Shown in pieces: positions 47,622-60,526 of a DNA stretch of 64,000 nt. The DNA is from Coprinus comatus. Its lineage: Eukaryota; Basidiomycota; Agaricomycetes; Agaricales; Agaricaceae. The first letter of the stretch is position 1, and each line of letters begins with the position of its first letter. The translations under genes and the position numbers were made by a program. The notes under the pieces are model-generated. The model did no database searches. It was not told the origin of the DNA and was given only the letters and a program-made list of their open reading frames with translations. The DNA lies in assembly GCA_034638255.1 (NCBI GenBank), contig JAWPGT010000012.1, positions 310,001 to 374,000 of the forward strand, read 5' to 3'.

Positions 47622-48536
47622 TTAAAGATCGTTGGGACTAACAATCACTTCACGCCCATTTGATCTTACTGACCGTCGATTAGGATCTTTCGACAAAGGT
47701 TTTCGCATATCTACACACATATATCCCCCACCAAAAGTCAGTCAGCAACAACGGGAGAAATAAAATAAATCAAATATCCATTTACTCACCAAATGCATCC
47801 TCTTCATCTCGTCCTCCCTTTCCTACACCCAAACTTCCATAATACTCTCTCACACGTCTATAAACACTATATCCCATCCTCTCATACATCTCAATAGCCA
47901 CCGTATTAGCACACCTAACAAACAAATCTACAAAGAATCCTTTATAGATTTCATCTGATACAAGTTCAAGTAAATCCATCATTTTACGTGCCAATCCTAA
48001 ACGACGATATTCGGGTGCAACTGTTAGAGCTGTTACATGTCCATGCCACTCTGTATTGACTCCTTCTGCTTTTCCTAGAACTAAAAAAAAACAAAAAAAG
48101 TCAGATAAAGGTTTATAAAAGAGAGGCACACATTGGTATCGGAGTGGGGCGTTTTGTAGTGGATGATGATGGTGATGGGGATGGGGAGTGTGATTAAATA
48201 TGGATAGATAGATAAATACATACTATAACCCATCATACGACCACTTGGTGCTTCTTGTACGGAACATAGGTCAGGCCAACGTGAAAGGTAACTGAGATAG
48301 AAACTAATTCCATACTATCAACAAAACAAAAACAACAAAAACATACAATCAGTTAGTAACCTTATATGCGGGTGTTCAAAGCTAACGGAGAAAAACTCAC
48401 AGTTTCAGTCCAAATGTCCAAGTTACTGTAATATATTATTGATATTAGATATTAGTTGGTATACATGATGAGAAACAACATACATATTGTTGAACTTGAA
48501 CATATCTGAAGCTTTGAAAGGACGTAGAACACTCAT
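47622..48536 (-). CDS. nat3: N-alpha-acetyltransferase NatB catalytic subunit (Naa20/Nat3)
   Basis: Five exons, 48536-48484, 48425-48401, 48314-48224, 48080-47790 and 47710-47622, are fully in phase and give 182 residues, the family length. The protein starts MSVLRPFKASDMFKFNNINL and continues TETYGISFYLSYLSRWPD, a stretch diagnostic of NatB, which acetylates N-termini beginning Met-Asp, Met-Glu, Met-Asn or Met-Gln cotranslationally. The GNAT acetyl-CoA site follows (VAPEYRRLGLARKMMDLLE), then LFVRCANTVAIEMYERMGYSVYRRV with the tail Arg/Lys-rich. Introns are 58, 86, 143 and 79 nt. It converges with the zinc-finger gene, whose stop lies 205 bp away. The partner subunit Naa25 is not in the window. 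Confidence 0.95.
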
Positions 48537-48716
48537 GATCTTTCTGTGAGGGTAATAATGGAAGTCGGAAGGATGGAGAAGGTGTTCGGTAATTAATAAG
48601 TAAAAAAAAAATGGGAAATTTCGCGTCGCGTCACATCCACGTTGCTCCGGTCCTCTTTCGCCGTCCCCGGATCAAATTCCTTTGGAGAAGTTATTAATAT
48701 CTACCGATTGAAGATG

Positions 48717-48770
48717 TTCACTGCAAGCAGGAGACTGAAATTATTCACTGCAAGCAGGAGACTGAAATTA
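48717..48770. repeat. 27-bp perfect tandem duplication
   Basis: Two identical 27-bp units (48717-48743 and 48744-48770) in the spacer between the NatB gene start and the poly(A) polymerase gene end. Confidence 0.95.
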
Positions 48771-48898
48771 TTCACAAAACCATGTTACGTATATGTAGAA
48801 TGCACAATTAAACAAAACGAAAAATACAACACATAACGCATTCCAACAAACTCATAACTACAAAAAAAAAAAAACTTTAAAAAAATTGACAAACATAA

Positions 48899-51474
48899 TC
48901 ACGAAGAATATTTAATTCCATCATCATATACATCATCATCTCCAAATCCAATCCCTTTCGAAAGCCAATAACTCCTCTTCTTCTCATTATCTTCACTTGA
49001 AACTAATTTCCCATCTTTCCCATCCCTAGTACCACTCCTATTACTAAATCTTCTATCACCATCCTCATTCTCCTCACCACTATCATCATCACTTCCACTA
49101 CCAACTCTCAACTAGTCCCATCCTCATCATCATCATCATGAGGGACAAAAACAGTATGCAAATCTTTCTCATTCCCTCTCTTCCTTCTTTTTTGAGGTGG
49201 TTGTTTTCCAATATCATATTTCCCACTTTCTTCTACATCATCATTCGTTCGAATAGAAGTATCAGCATTGATACTCATTTCTCCTGCTGGTATATCATCC
49301 CAAGGTGAATAAGCCGGTTTATTGTTGGTATTGGTATTGGTATTGGTGGTGTTGTATTGGTATTAGAAGAACTCGGTCTTTTTTTCGTTCTCGTTCATTC
49401 TTATGTGTTGATGTTACAAGATATTCCGATACTAGAGGAGCATATCCTAGTATATTATGTAGAATTCTTCTATCATAAACTTCTTGCACAAGTTTCCGAT
49501 GATTAATAGTCTATTAAAATATCCAAGTTCCTTTCAGATATACTACCCCTTTATATCCAAGAAAGAAAAAACGACGACGAACCTCTTGAGAAACACCCAT
49601 AACACTCGAAAGAATACTCAAATCTTCATGATCATATTCTCTCCTCAATTGAAAAGTTCGACCTTGTCTTCTCGAATTTAATATAGACGCCCTCATGTAT
49701 GCTGTAGTTGCCAACATTTGAAAAGCTCCTGCAAACGCAGTTCTAACTTTTTGGAACGCAAATGAACCACTAGAAATGTCATTGTCTAGATGGAGAAATG
49801 AAAAAAAAAAAAAAAAAAAAAAAAAACTAAGTATAAGTATCGGAGCTGAGATAAATACCGCATATATACGTACCTGGATCTATAGGGTCTTCAATTGAAA
49901 GGCAACCTCTCCTATTCGAATCATACCATCCTCTCATCCTCTTACCAAAATAATTTCCACCATCACGAACCGAAATACCAACTTCATCATAATTGAAATG
50001 ACACCCATACAATTCAAAGAACTCCATGACCAAAACGCCAAGATTATCATCTGCCTTGATCTCTCCTCTTCGAATTTTTGGGTGTATCTGGAGGAAACTG
50101 ATAGCCAGACAAACGATACTATAACTTCCCAATCCTCCAGTAAACACTTCATTCATGCTCCGCTGTCCGAGGAAAAGTTTGGTTATTAGCACCAAACTTC
50201 GCAGCGCGTTTCCCATAGAATCAAGGAATCCTTTCACCACTTGTCCTCCAACAACTCCATTCGTCTGATTGATACTAATATCGACATTGAATCGACCATG
50301 TATCGTGATGAACTTGACAATAGGAACCTTCGCCTTCGCGATAACAGTGACATAATTCGTAATATTCGCTCTCTTGAGTACCCTTGCCAGATTATGCAAA
50401 ACATTGACCTTATTACTGTAAGCCATTGAATCGGAAACAATAACAAGGTCTATATCCCTGTAAATGAACATTCTTATAACACTAATCAAGTATATTAAAC
50501 ACTGATATACGCACCCTGAAGGCAAATACAACTTTGTTTCGTAACTTCCAAAAGGCATAACCTTTGCATCTGGGAACTCCTGCGTGATAGCTCTACTAAT
50601 CATCTCCACTGTCATTTTACGAACTTGGTCTTCTTCAGGTGTAGGTGACATCCACTGTGTAAACGCTTTCACTTCATAATGTAACCTAAGGATCAACACG
50701 TTAGCCACCCCTTCACAAAAAGCATTACAAGTGAAAAGATAACGCACATTTCAGAAACATTTTTACATTCATCCCAATCAATATCATACACCCAAGGCGC
50801 TTTTCTAGCAGACGCACTCATCCTTTGTCTCTTATTCGCATATCCATCATCAAAATCAATTTCATCATGTCTTCTCTTATATCTTCCTCTATCTCTATCT
50901 CTATCCCTATCACGTTCACTTCTATCCTCAACAACACGCTCAGGTTCCTTTCCTCTCGATTTTTCCGTCCTATTATATGGCGAATGGATAGTATTTGAAT
51001 CAGGAACCACGTCGTTCTCTGGTTCAGATTCCCCAAATGCAATAAAATCATCTACAAAAACATTCTTATCCCCATTTTCCGATTGTGTTTGAGTTTGTGA
51101 TGATGGTTGTTGTTGAGAATTTTGACCATCCGTCATAGTATTGGAAGATGTGTGAGAGTGAGAGATTGGGATTGGGATTGGGGATTGGGGGATTGGGGAT
51201 TTGAAGGACCAGCCAGTTTTTCAACTTGTTTATCCATTGAGATTGACGTAATAGGAATAGGAACATGTCGTTCATTGTTATTATTCTCTATCTCTATTGA
51301 AGATGTCAATTTTGCATTGTCCTTATCCTTATCCTCGTCCTTGTCCTTTTCTTTCTCCCTTTCTTTATCCTTTCTTTTCCTCTTCTTCTTCTTATTATTT
51401 TGCATAGGATTCATAATGTGAGATCTTGAACTTGAAGGAAATATTCTATCTATTAATCTTGTTGGTGTAGTCAT
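48899..51474 (-). CDS. Non-canonical poly(A) polymerase, Trf4/5-like (TRAMP); frame breaks at both ends
   Basis: TRAMP poly(A) polymerases add short A tails to nuclear RNAs for exosome decay. The core is clean: exons ending at 50748, then 50685-50515, 50457-49874, 49785-49583 and 49510 onward are in phase. It contains WVYDIDWDECKNVSEM, then HYEVKAFTQWMSPTPEE, the nucleotidyltransferase motif PFGSYETKLYLPSG with DIDLVIVS (two catalytic Asp), NVDISINQTNG, and the PAP-associated part GGLGSYSIVCLAISFLQIHP to EDPIDPDNDISSGSFAF. The N-terminal Lys/Asp/Glu-rich part (from the ATG at 51474) is in another frame than the core; they switch in a C-rich tandem repeat near 51165-51205. An ATG at 51136 could start the core alone. 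The acidic tail to 48899 needs about three single-base corrections (near 49.40, 49.36 and 49.10 kb). Confidence 0.85.
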
Positions 51475-51872
51475 TTCGAAGAGTTAAGAGAGAGAGAGAG
51501 GGAGAGAATTGAAACAGGCATTTGACCCATGCGAACCCATCAAAAAGTTTTGCATCAAACAGCGGGGGGTCGTTTTGGCTTCTTCTCACGCTTCATCCCT
51601 CTGATCATAACCCAGTGGCAAACAACCCAAATGACACTCTAATACAATTTTCTTTAAATAGGAAAGCATACATCCAATAATCATAATTATATCAAGTATA
51701 AGAACAGACCCAGTCTTCGTATCTCGATCCTTTTCGTCCGATTTCAAAAAAAAAATCAAAAAAACCCCTTCAAAAAATAAATAAATTCAAAACCAATAGC
51801 TTAATGTAATGAATCCAAATCATAAATGAGACTCCTTTATTCTCTTTTTCCAGATAATTAGAACTCACTTTG

Positions 51873-53090
51873 TCACCAAATAACAATTTGACTACAAAAC
51901 AAAACACCTAATCCAACACTAATTCTCAAATCTCTATACCATACTGCTCTCGTTCGTAGAATAAGAATCACAGATGGACAACAAGTTCCAATAGCATCAG
52001 CCACAAAGACAAATTCAAAATGAAACAGAGACGGAGACGTACTCTTCGATATCCAAGTAACCTGTTGACAAGTAGTTTCATCAAGCGCACACAAATTGAC
52101 AGCTAACACAAATATATACAAAAACATACACTTCCTACAAACGAAAAGTGAAATACAAAACCCACAAAACACACAGCAGAGTCCCAAAGTTGAGTGTATG
52201 CGCACGCATTATCAATAAAAGACGGAGAGGGAAAAACGAAAAGAAACCATATGCCATAGGCCATCCCCACCTTCTCCTGCCCAATACAATCGAAATATTA
52301 AATCTTATCGTAGTAATAACATTCCAAGTGGCAACACTACATAAAACCAAAACGAACGCAGCATAAACCTCTATTTAAAATATTAGTTGTGGAGAAACAA
52401 AATTGTCAGTTTAATGGGCCTCCTTCGCAACGAGGTTGAGACCGGGACGGAATATATCCTATGAAGTAGAAAAATAAAAATAAAAATAAAAATAGGACTC
52501 ACTTGCATTGCGAACAATTTCCAACAGATCATACCAATTCTTAGTCACTTCAAACCACCAATTGAACCTGCCACGTCCTAGTAGAAGTAAACTAGATAAA
52601 AAACAACGCAGTAGCAGTTGAAAGGATATGGGCCGTTGAACGTAGGTCACCGTCACTTTCCAAAAAAAAAAAAATTGAAATTGATGTGAAATTGGAAGAG
52701 AGAAAAATCTACAGCCTGGTAAGAGAATGTTCAATATCAACGTTCCATAATTCATTCCAGTCCATTCCACCAACATAAGCAAATCTGGAATCTCGGTATC
52801 ATCGCAGCTGAACCATTTTAATTTAATTTTGTGAGGTATTAGGTTCAAGGGAGAAAATTGACAACTCAAACCCAAAAACACAACAAAACCCAATATCAAA
52901 TGGATTTCAGAACATGATTAAACAAACCCACAAACCAAACGACCTTCATACATACAGAACAACAGACTAAACAAAAACCAATGCCGACACGGATCCAACC
53001 AGACTAAGATTTCGAGAAAAAGCGGATGTTAAGGATAAACTGTTCTTACCCTCTCAAGATCACGGTTGGGAACAGCTTGCATCATCCGAA
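51873..53090 (-). CDS. Probable multi-pass membrane protein, exon structure unresolved
   Basis: Several minus-strand frames show hydrophobic helices with fungal membrane-protein character: TWNVITTIRFNISIVLG and WGWPMAYGFFSFFPL near 52.3 kb, then a segment ending in SVILILRTRAVWYRDLRISV and GLGVLFCSQIVI at 51.88-51.98 kb. The LILRTRAVWYRD stretch resembles a cytosolic loop found in a large, unnamed Agaricomycete family of seven-helix membrane proteins. A short upstream exon (MMQAVPNRDLE then GTAAGA, about 53.05-53.08 kb) and a middle exon at 52.46-52.90 kb are likely. I could not join all exons in phase, so boundaries are approximate and a degenerate gene is possible. Confidence 0.4.
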
Positions 53091-53562
53091 CAGCCCTGAT
53101 CCTATATATCCAAACACCTTCCAGCAATGTGCTCAAAGTACCCCAAGTTTATATGATGGGTTTTTTAGATATTAGTGATCTCTCCAGAGGATTTGGTGGT
53201 TGGAACAAGAGTTGGAAGGAGTGTTGAAGTAACTTGATGTCACCAATTTGAATATTTGATCCGACGCTTGTTCCGTGCGCTTTATCGTTTTGACAACATG
53301 ACCGACGAAAAATCTTGTTTGTCACCAGCTAGCAGCAGTGGGCTGAAACAGAAATTCAAGGAAACCTAAAACAAAATCCCTCCAAAAAAATTCACAATCA
53401 AATTCAAGGAAAAAAGGACGAACAACAAACACCATGGTTACCTACAAATTGTCCATCAATACACCAAGTTCTACCAAATTCATATGTAATACTAATACAT
53501 AGTACTTATAAACGATCTCAACAATTACGTTCAACTTATTCCTATTTTCCTACTTAAGTATG

Positions 53563-56500
53563 TCACTTCTCAACTCTCCTAATCTCCTCAAACCCATCAT
53601 GTCCACTAGCAATAGTCCAACTTCCACTCCCAGTACTATTCGTAGGAGTCAAAACCAATTCTTCATCACTTCCTTTATCATTCTCGTTCCCACTACTAAC
53701 ACCAACACCAACACCAGTACCAACACCAGAGCCAACATTTGCACTTCCGCTTTCAAAATCACCAAACTCCTCATCCGCAATAATCCCACTACCACCTAAT
53801 CCAAACCCACTCCCACCCACTCCCACTCCCACTAATCTCTTCCGGACTTTGAAAATCACCAAAATCACCAAAACTACTATCAAACGAAGAATCATCCAAC
53901 TCATTATCATTATCTATTTCATCTGAAAATGAAGATGAAAACAGAAGCGCTGTATCAATTGATCCCGAACCTGAAGAACCTGAGGGATGTGAAGGATTTG
54001 GATTTGGATTTGAATTTGGATTCATATGTATAGAAGTTTCTGAATCTTGTTCTTGGTTTGGATTATACGTTGCTGATGTTGTCGCGAACGTTCCAAACGT
54101 ATCCTTTAATAAGAAAAAAAAAACAACTTGAGTACAAAAGAAACCAGAATATACAAAGAAAAGAAAAAGAAAAACATACATCTGCAAATGGATCTTCAAA
54201 GGCACTAACCCTCTGATGTCCACTAGGCATACCAAACGCATCCTAACAACATGTAAACGTAAAAAAAAAAAAAGTAGGCAAACCAGGACCAGGAAAAGAG
54301 AACAAAAAAAAAGACATACATCAAATCCAGAAACCTCTCTCCTCTCCGAATTCGGTCTTCTATTAACATTCGAAATCGGAGGACTTCCCAAAGTAAAATT
54401 CGAATGTGATAACCAACCACCTTCTTCATCATCCGACGAATCCGAACTTTCCAAATGATTCGCAGATTGTATTTCTTGTGCCAAATACCTCGCAAACTGA
54501 ATCAACATAAACATACATTTCAAGAGTTAATCCCTTAAAAAAACCCAATGAAAGAACGAAAAAAAAAAAGAACACTCACATGAGTATTAGTCGCACTTCC
54601 ATACCTATCATCATCTTCATCACTACTACTATCATCATCATCAACGTTAACCGCCAAAGTTCCAAAATCCGCTGTATTCCTAACCACAACACCAGCAACT
54701 GAACTCAAAGTTCCACTTCCCACTCTCTTAAGTTCACCTCTCATTCCCCCACCCCCTCCACCTCCACCTCCGCCACCTCCGCCACCACCGCGATGACCAA
54801 TATCAACATCTTCAGGAATATCCATACTCATACCACCATCCCCATCATCATTACTATTATTCTTCCACTTCCCACCTAACCCTCCTTTTCCTAAAACTCC
54901 AACACCTCCAGCAATATTAGAACTACTAGAACTAGCACTAGAAAACCCACCAACAACAGGTTTACCACCACCCAACAAACAACTATCTTTCTGTTTCGTT
55001 TCTGAAAACCTTCCATTCACATATTGTTCCCATTCCGGTTTTGGTGCAAATGAAGAAACAAGTATTTTCAAATCTGAAGGAAACCTATCCATTGCGATTA
55101 TAACATCTTCTGCTAAAAGTGTTAGATGTCCCATATAACCTATCCTAACACCTTTCGGTTTCGCACTGTAAAAAAAAAAAAAAATAACGTGAGGTATAGT
55201 TTTTTTTTATATTTTTATACACTTACCTTTCAATATCATTCAATTTCTGACCTTCAACAATCCTTTGCATCAATTTCGCGTCTCTAAATAACGAAATTGC
55301 CAATTCCTTGTTCAACCCACTTTCTACATTCCCCGTCAAAATTTGATGAACAACATCATAAACCGCGCTATGTAGAAAATTGTTCCATTTATATTCAAAG
55401 AACAAATCCTATAATCAAATTAAAATTAAAAAAAAAAAAAAAAAAAAAACAGATCAGAACCAAGTCGATTATTCATTTTTCAAATGAAAAATGGGGAGAG
55501 GGAGAGAGATGAAGGGCGATGGAGAAAGGAGAAAGGAGGTGAGGAGAGATCGAGAAAAAAAAAAACTCACCAACAAAACACTCAAAACATCCAACTCCAA
55601 AAACCATTTCTTCAATTTATTCCCAGAAGTTCCAGCCAACAATTCACTTCCACTTCCACCTCCACCTCCACTATCTCCCGTCATCTTTCTCGAACTCTTT
55701 CTAGAACCAGGAGATCTAGGAGATCTATTATAAACAGGTGATCTTGAAGGTTGAGGAGTCAACGCATTTTCATCTTCAATAGATACTTTTGATTCTGATT
55801 CCGATTCCAATTGCATTTCCCTTCTTTCAACCCTAGACTCCGTATCTGTGTCCTTTTGTGTATTGGTATTGGTATTGGTATTGGTATTGGTATTGGGACT
55901 ATCCGTATCCATATCCACATCCGTATCCAAATCGCGAGAGACAGTCGTAGTAGTAGGTTCCAAAGTTGGACTCGAGACTTGCGGAATAGGAGAAGTCACC
56001 ACACCACCACTAGTACCACCACCACCAACAGCAACATCTTCCATAGCAATATCCTCCATAATCCCATCATCATCATCCTCATCATCATCACTTAACCCAG
56101 GTTCACTTCCACTTATATCTTCCGAATCAATTGAAGGAGTATCACTAGCAGTCCCAATAGAAACCGGTAACTCCGTATTCATATTTCTTATATTTCCACC
56201 AACACCAACACCATCACCATCATCATAATCATCTTCATCATCCTCTTCATAATGACCATCCTGATCCTGATCATCACTATCAGAAGTTCCATTTAAAGCA
56301 ATAACATGAGCCAATTCTTCAAGTGCCGTAAGTCCACCTTGAAGTCTACCTTGAGAATCATAAAGATGTTCATAGGTAGGTAATCGATTTAATAATGCCA
56401 TGTTTGAACAATGTAAAAGTTCTGCGAAAAGTTCACAGATTCGGAATCTTTCGAATGTTAATGGCGTTATTGTTCCTACTGTCGTTTCGATTTCGCCTCC

Positions 56501-58096
56501 CTTATTATTGTAAAAGAGAAAGAAAGAAAGAGAAAGTGTAAGTATAATAGCATACATAGATATAGAGACTTACCAAAGACCTAGGAACCTTCAAAAACCT
56601 TTTAAATCACCCATCTTCTCACCCAAAACTTCCAAAACAGGACCAAGATGAACAACACCCATCCTGTTAACCATTTCTTTCATAGCATGTTCCAAAACCT
56701 CTCTAGTCTCTTCAGGAGATCCATGTAATTGTTGTTGAAGATGAATCAACCTATTACGCAAAGTATGAAACAAATAAGGTTCGAAATAATCCGAATTATT
56801 TTTCCTTATGAGTTCTATGATTATAGAGATTGAATTGGTAACTGATGAGATTGAGGATTGAAATGGTGAGGATCTTGAAGTTGATGTGATGTGGATGTGG
56901 ATGTGGATGTTGACGTTGTTGACGTTGTTGACGTTTGAGTTGAGATAGAAGATAATGACATTGACATTTCGGTATCTGCATTTTCGGTTTCGGTTTCAGT
57001 TTCCGTAGCGGATGGAATTTTTGTTGATGCGGAGGGTGACGATAGAGGAGGTAATGAAGCAGATGGAGGGGATCCGAAATCATGAGCGATATAACAAACA
57101 AGTTTTTCAACACTCTCTCTAGAAGCAAGTTCCCTTCCAAACAAGTTTGAAGCTGGTCCATTTACAGAATCCGTTAAACCAGCAGCAGGGGAAGGAGTAG
57201 CCATTGAGATTATTCCTTTCAGAAGATCTGTGACGACAGTATGAACGTCGGTTGAATGATCGGGTGCAAGCATTGCCAGCAGCCGAGGAATAAAGTTTTG
57301 TGAAGATAACCACTTTTTATTGCGTCATCGTAGAATCAGTATGGATAGGGTGGATCGCGAAAACGAGAGAACGCACCTCCAAAACCTTATCACCTCCAGG
57401 CTGTTCATCCAGTTGTATGATCTGAACAATAAGATCAACAAACGACGGCGTCTCGATATGTTGTAACAATCTCTCCACGACATTCGGTTGAGCTTGAATA
57501 AACGTCAACATCTGTAAAACAATATTAAGAACATCCAGGTACATCCGACAGAGTCGAACAACAGACGCACCTCTGCTGGTTTCTTGTTCAAAAAGACAGC
57601 ATTAATCTTGACAAAATGTGAGGCCATGATCAACTGAGTCTTCATGTCATCCGGCGATCTATCCAACACAGTCTCCCAAAACGGCGCTAGTAGGTCAGTC
57701 TGCTCATGCAAACACGTCTCTACTATTGACCAGATATCGCTGCACAAGACTTCTGTAGCGACGTACGGATACCTTTAAAGAGAACGCTGATGAACAACAC
57801 AAAGTCAAGCACAAAGCAGCAGACTTACTTGTACCTTCCCTTATCATCAGTCTCAATCTGACCTGTAACATAGGCCAACATCTTGTGAAGGACATTGACT
57901 CTTCCAAAGTAATCAATGAGCCGAGTGTTCTGAGCCTTGCACTCCTGAAGAAGATCGTCCTCGTCCAAGATAGCCTCTAGGGCGACATCGTCCTTGTCGA
58001 GGAGGGCGTCGATAGCTGAAGCATTGTGGAAGCCAAACCTGGAGCTGTGTGACTAGTAGTTCATGAGAGCTGAGAGACAAAGTACCTCCAGAACAT
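53563..58096 (-). CDS. SAPS-domain protein, Sit4/PP6 phosphatase regulatory subunit
   Basis: SAPS proteins bind Sit4/PP6-type phosphatase and act in TORC1 signalling and cell-cycle control. Eleven exons: 58096-58086, 58038-57829, 57772-57571, 57511-57377, 57312-56574, 56500-55571, 55408-55227, 55165-54580, 54496-54320, 54242-54180 and 54103-53563. The start MFWRFGFHNASAIDALLDK, then EAILDEDDLLQECKAQNTRL and PFWETVLDRSPDDMKTQ, AQPNVVERLLQHIETPSF and PLTFERFRICELFAELLHC, are typical. Acidic and Gly-rich low-complexity regions follow, with FARYLAQEIQSANHLESSDS near the end. Three one-base frame problems must be allowed: near 56887 (repeat), 56593-56597 (T run on the coding strand) and about 53805-53832 (GGGAGT repeat). 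With them the total is 1258 residues. The ATG is 49 bp after the AP-2 mu stop. Confidence 0.9.
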
Positions 58097-58145
58097 TGCG
58101 GTAGAATGACAACAACTGGGATTTCCTTATATGGCAACTACACTA

Positions 58146-60219
58146 TTAGAACCGTATTTGATAGCTGCCCTCCGCCTTGGTCAGGTATCGTACCCACTTC
58201 ACGCTCTGGTAATTACTCTTCTCAAACACCTTCAGAAACCGTACTATCAGTCCAGACGCTGTGAACATCAACACCTGGAAATCAACATCTATCGGTGGCC
58301 TCGCCCACACCTGTCGAGTAGTCGTACTCGTCAACGCCGCAGTCCCACTAAACGTAACCTCTTGTCCTCCTTGAACCCGAGGAATCTTCCATACAACAAC
58401 ATTCTCTCCAGGAACATACTTCGCTTTTCCATTAGCTACTTTGCATTCGACACTGATAGTGTTCAGTGGTGTGGGTATACGTAGCACAACATTCGTTGCT
58501 GATAATTTGTTTTCGAAATTCGTCTTCACTGTTATTGTGTATTGCACCTGTGTCGTTCCAATCTCATGAACGGTGGGTATCACTCTCAACGGCAGTTTGA
58601 TGTTACTCGTAGATCGATACCTTGAAATATCACCCAAATCAATAAAGAGACGAATCTTCTCAACAACAAAAAAAAAATCACTCACCGCATTAGCTCAAAT
58701 TCACCATCAGGAGGAATAAAACTAATCGTCCTACTACTATTGAAATCATTCAATCGTACACATTGATGAAATTGACAATCATCAAGTTCAACAGCATCAC
58801 TTGTTCCTCTCTCATTTTTATCAATCACCAATTTATCATTCAATCCAAACTTGCATTCTGGTGTTCCAGAAAGATAAGCTCGCATTTGAATGTGTCCATC
58901 CACATCTGCTCGAAGCATATTTCCTGTAGGGGAATACCTTAGTCTCACATTTTCTCAAGGAAAACAAAAAATATATATATACCTTTCGCACTCATGCTCA
59001 AATTGACAGTTTCCACAACATCCACAAATGCCTCATTCTTCTTATACTTGACGTCCCCTCTTCTCCAACTAGTAGCACCAGTAGCCTGTGTCGTAATCTT
59101 TGACGATTCCTCCTATACAAAAAAAAAACATCTAATATCAGTTTCACAAACCACAACAACAACGATCAAGAGAAGAAAACATACAGCAGCAATAGCAGTA
59201 GACATAACACTTTCCGTTGTGATATAAGTCTTCAACGTATCAGCTTCACTATTCTGTGGGTATCCGAAATCGCAAATCTCTATATACCAATATATCGCAT
59301 CAGTATGTATACATATGAAAAAGGGAGTAGGGGAACAAGGGGATAGGAGAGAGAGAGAAAAGAGGGGACATTACCATCAATAAGCTCATAGATCAACACA
59401 AAATTATTCTTCACACTCTCTTCATCCACCTTTCCAAAATACGACTTGCCGATATTAATGAATCGATACAAGAACTCGAAAACTAAAGCCGCATTTGCAT
59501 TTGTCCTGTAATAAAGTTGAAATTATGTTTGATCAGTAATCAGTTCTTTCTAAAACGATAGAGGGTCAGGGAGGAAGGGTAGGGTAGGCGCTCGAAGACA
59601 GGGTGCGAGATATAGAATGATGAATCAGACGAGAGGAAAGGTGTGATAGGTGTACCCGGAGAAGAGGAGGAGGTTGTACAAGACAATAGAAAGAAAGAGA
59701 ACTCACTTGGTCACAGCAACAACATACAAATTATTGACTCGAACATGAAAGAAACTCGTCGATCCAAGTGTGATAATAGGTGACCTAACATCCGAATTCG
59801 AAACAACTTGAATACGGAAAACATCCGCTATTGAACGTCTGTTAAATGTTCATATATCCAATCAGTATCGGTTATAACAGGGTTAAACCGTTATTCCAGT
59901 CAAACGTACTTGAAATCCGTCCGATAGAGCCTAGATATCAACACCTAAATTCACCATCACATCGTCGTCATCAACCAACCATACACCAAGCGTAATTCAG
60001 AAGTCACAACCAACGAAAATCATAAAATAAATTCCCATAAGCCCTTATAAGAATCACCAAAAGTTAAAACTCAAACACACATACCTCTCCTTTTTGATTG
60101 AATATAAAGAAAGCCTACGTCACAATAACACAATAGCACAATAGTTAGTAAAACCGAATAACAGAGTATAAAAGTGCAAGGTGTTACAGAAATAAGAGAA
60201 AGGACATACAGAGATCATA
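58146..60219 (-). CDS. apm4: AP-2 clathrin adaptor complex mu subunit
   Basis: Nine exons, 60219-60211, 60114-60085, 59944-59910, 59838-59707, 59505-59375, 59279-59185, 59112-58983, 58923-58686 and 58620-58146, all in phase, give 424 residues, the normal mu length. The first exon encodes only MIS. Signatures: [53 protein letters not shown], then the mu-homology domain with [52 protein letters not shown] and [17 protein letters not shown]. Mu binds tyrosine-based sorting signals and PIP2 in endocytosis. AP-2 rather than AP-1 is favoured by EVLISRLYR and the [14 protein letters not shown] context. It is divergent from the acidic-protein gene (307 bp apart) and ends 49 bp before the SAPS gene. 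Confidence 0.95.
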
Positions 60220-60526
60220 GTGAAAGTGAACGAGCAAGTAGTAGTAGTAGTAAGTGTAAGTGTTTAAATGGAAATGACATGACAGCTCATTTTTGTCTCA
60301 ATTCATCCATTTCCAATTAGTTCTTTTCACCACATGACTTGTTTGATCTTATCACTTTCGGCCATCACCCGGCAATCACTTGTACTGTGGGGGTGAGATT
60401 AAATTTAGATTAACGTTCTCTCTCGATTAATAAACAAGATAAAAATCGGAAAGGACGCGCGTACACTACCTCACTATAATACATATAAGACTATGATACA
60501 AGTCTACTAACAAACCGAATACAAAC

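Noticed and set aside
54535..55134. Gly-tract ORF as a separate gene
   Set aside because: It is exon 8 of the SAPS gene (55165-54580), in phase with its neighbours.
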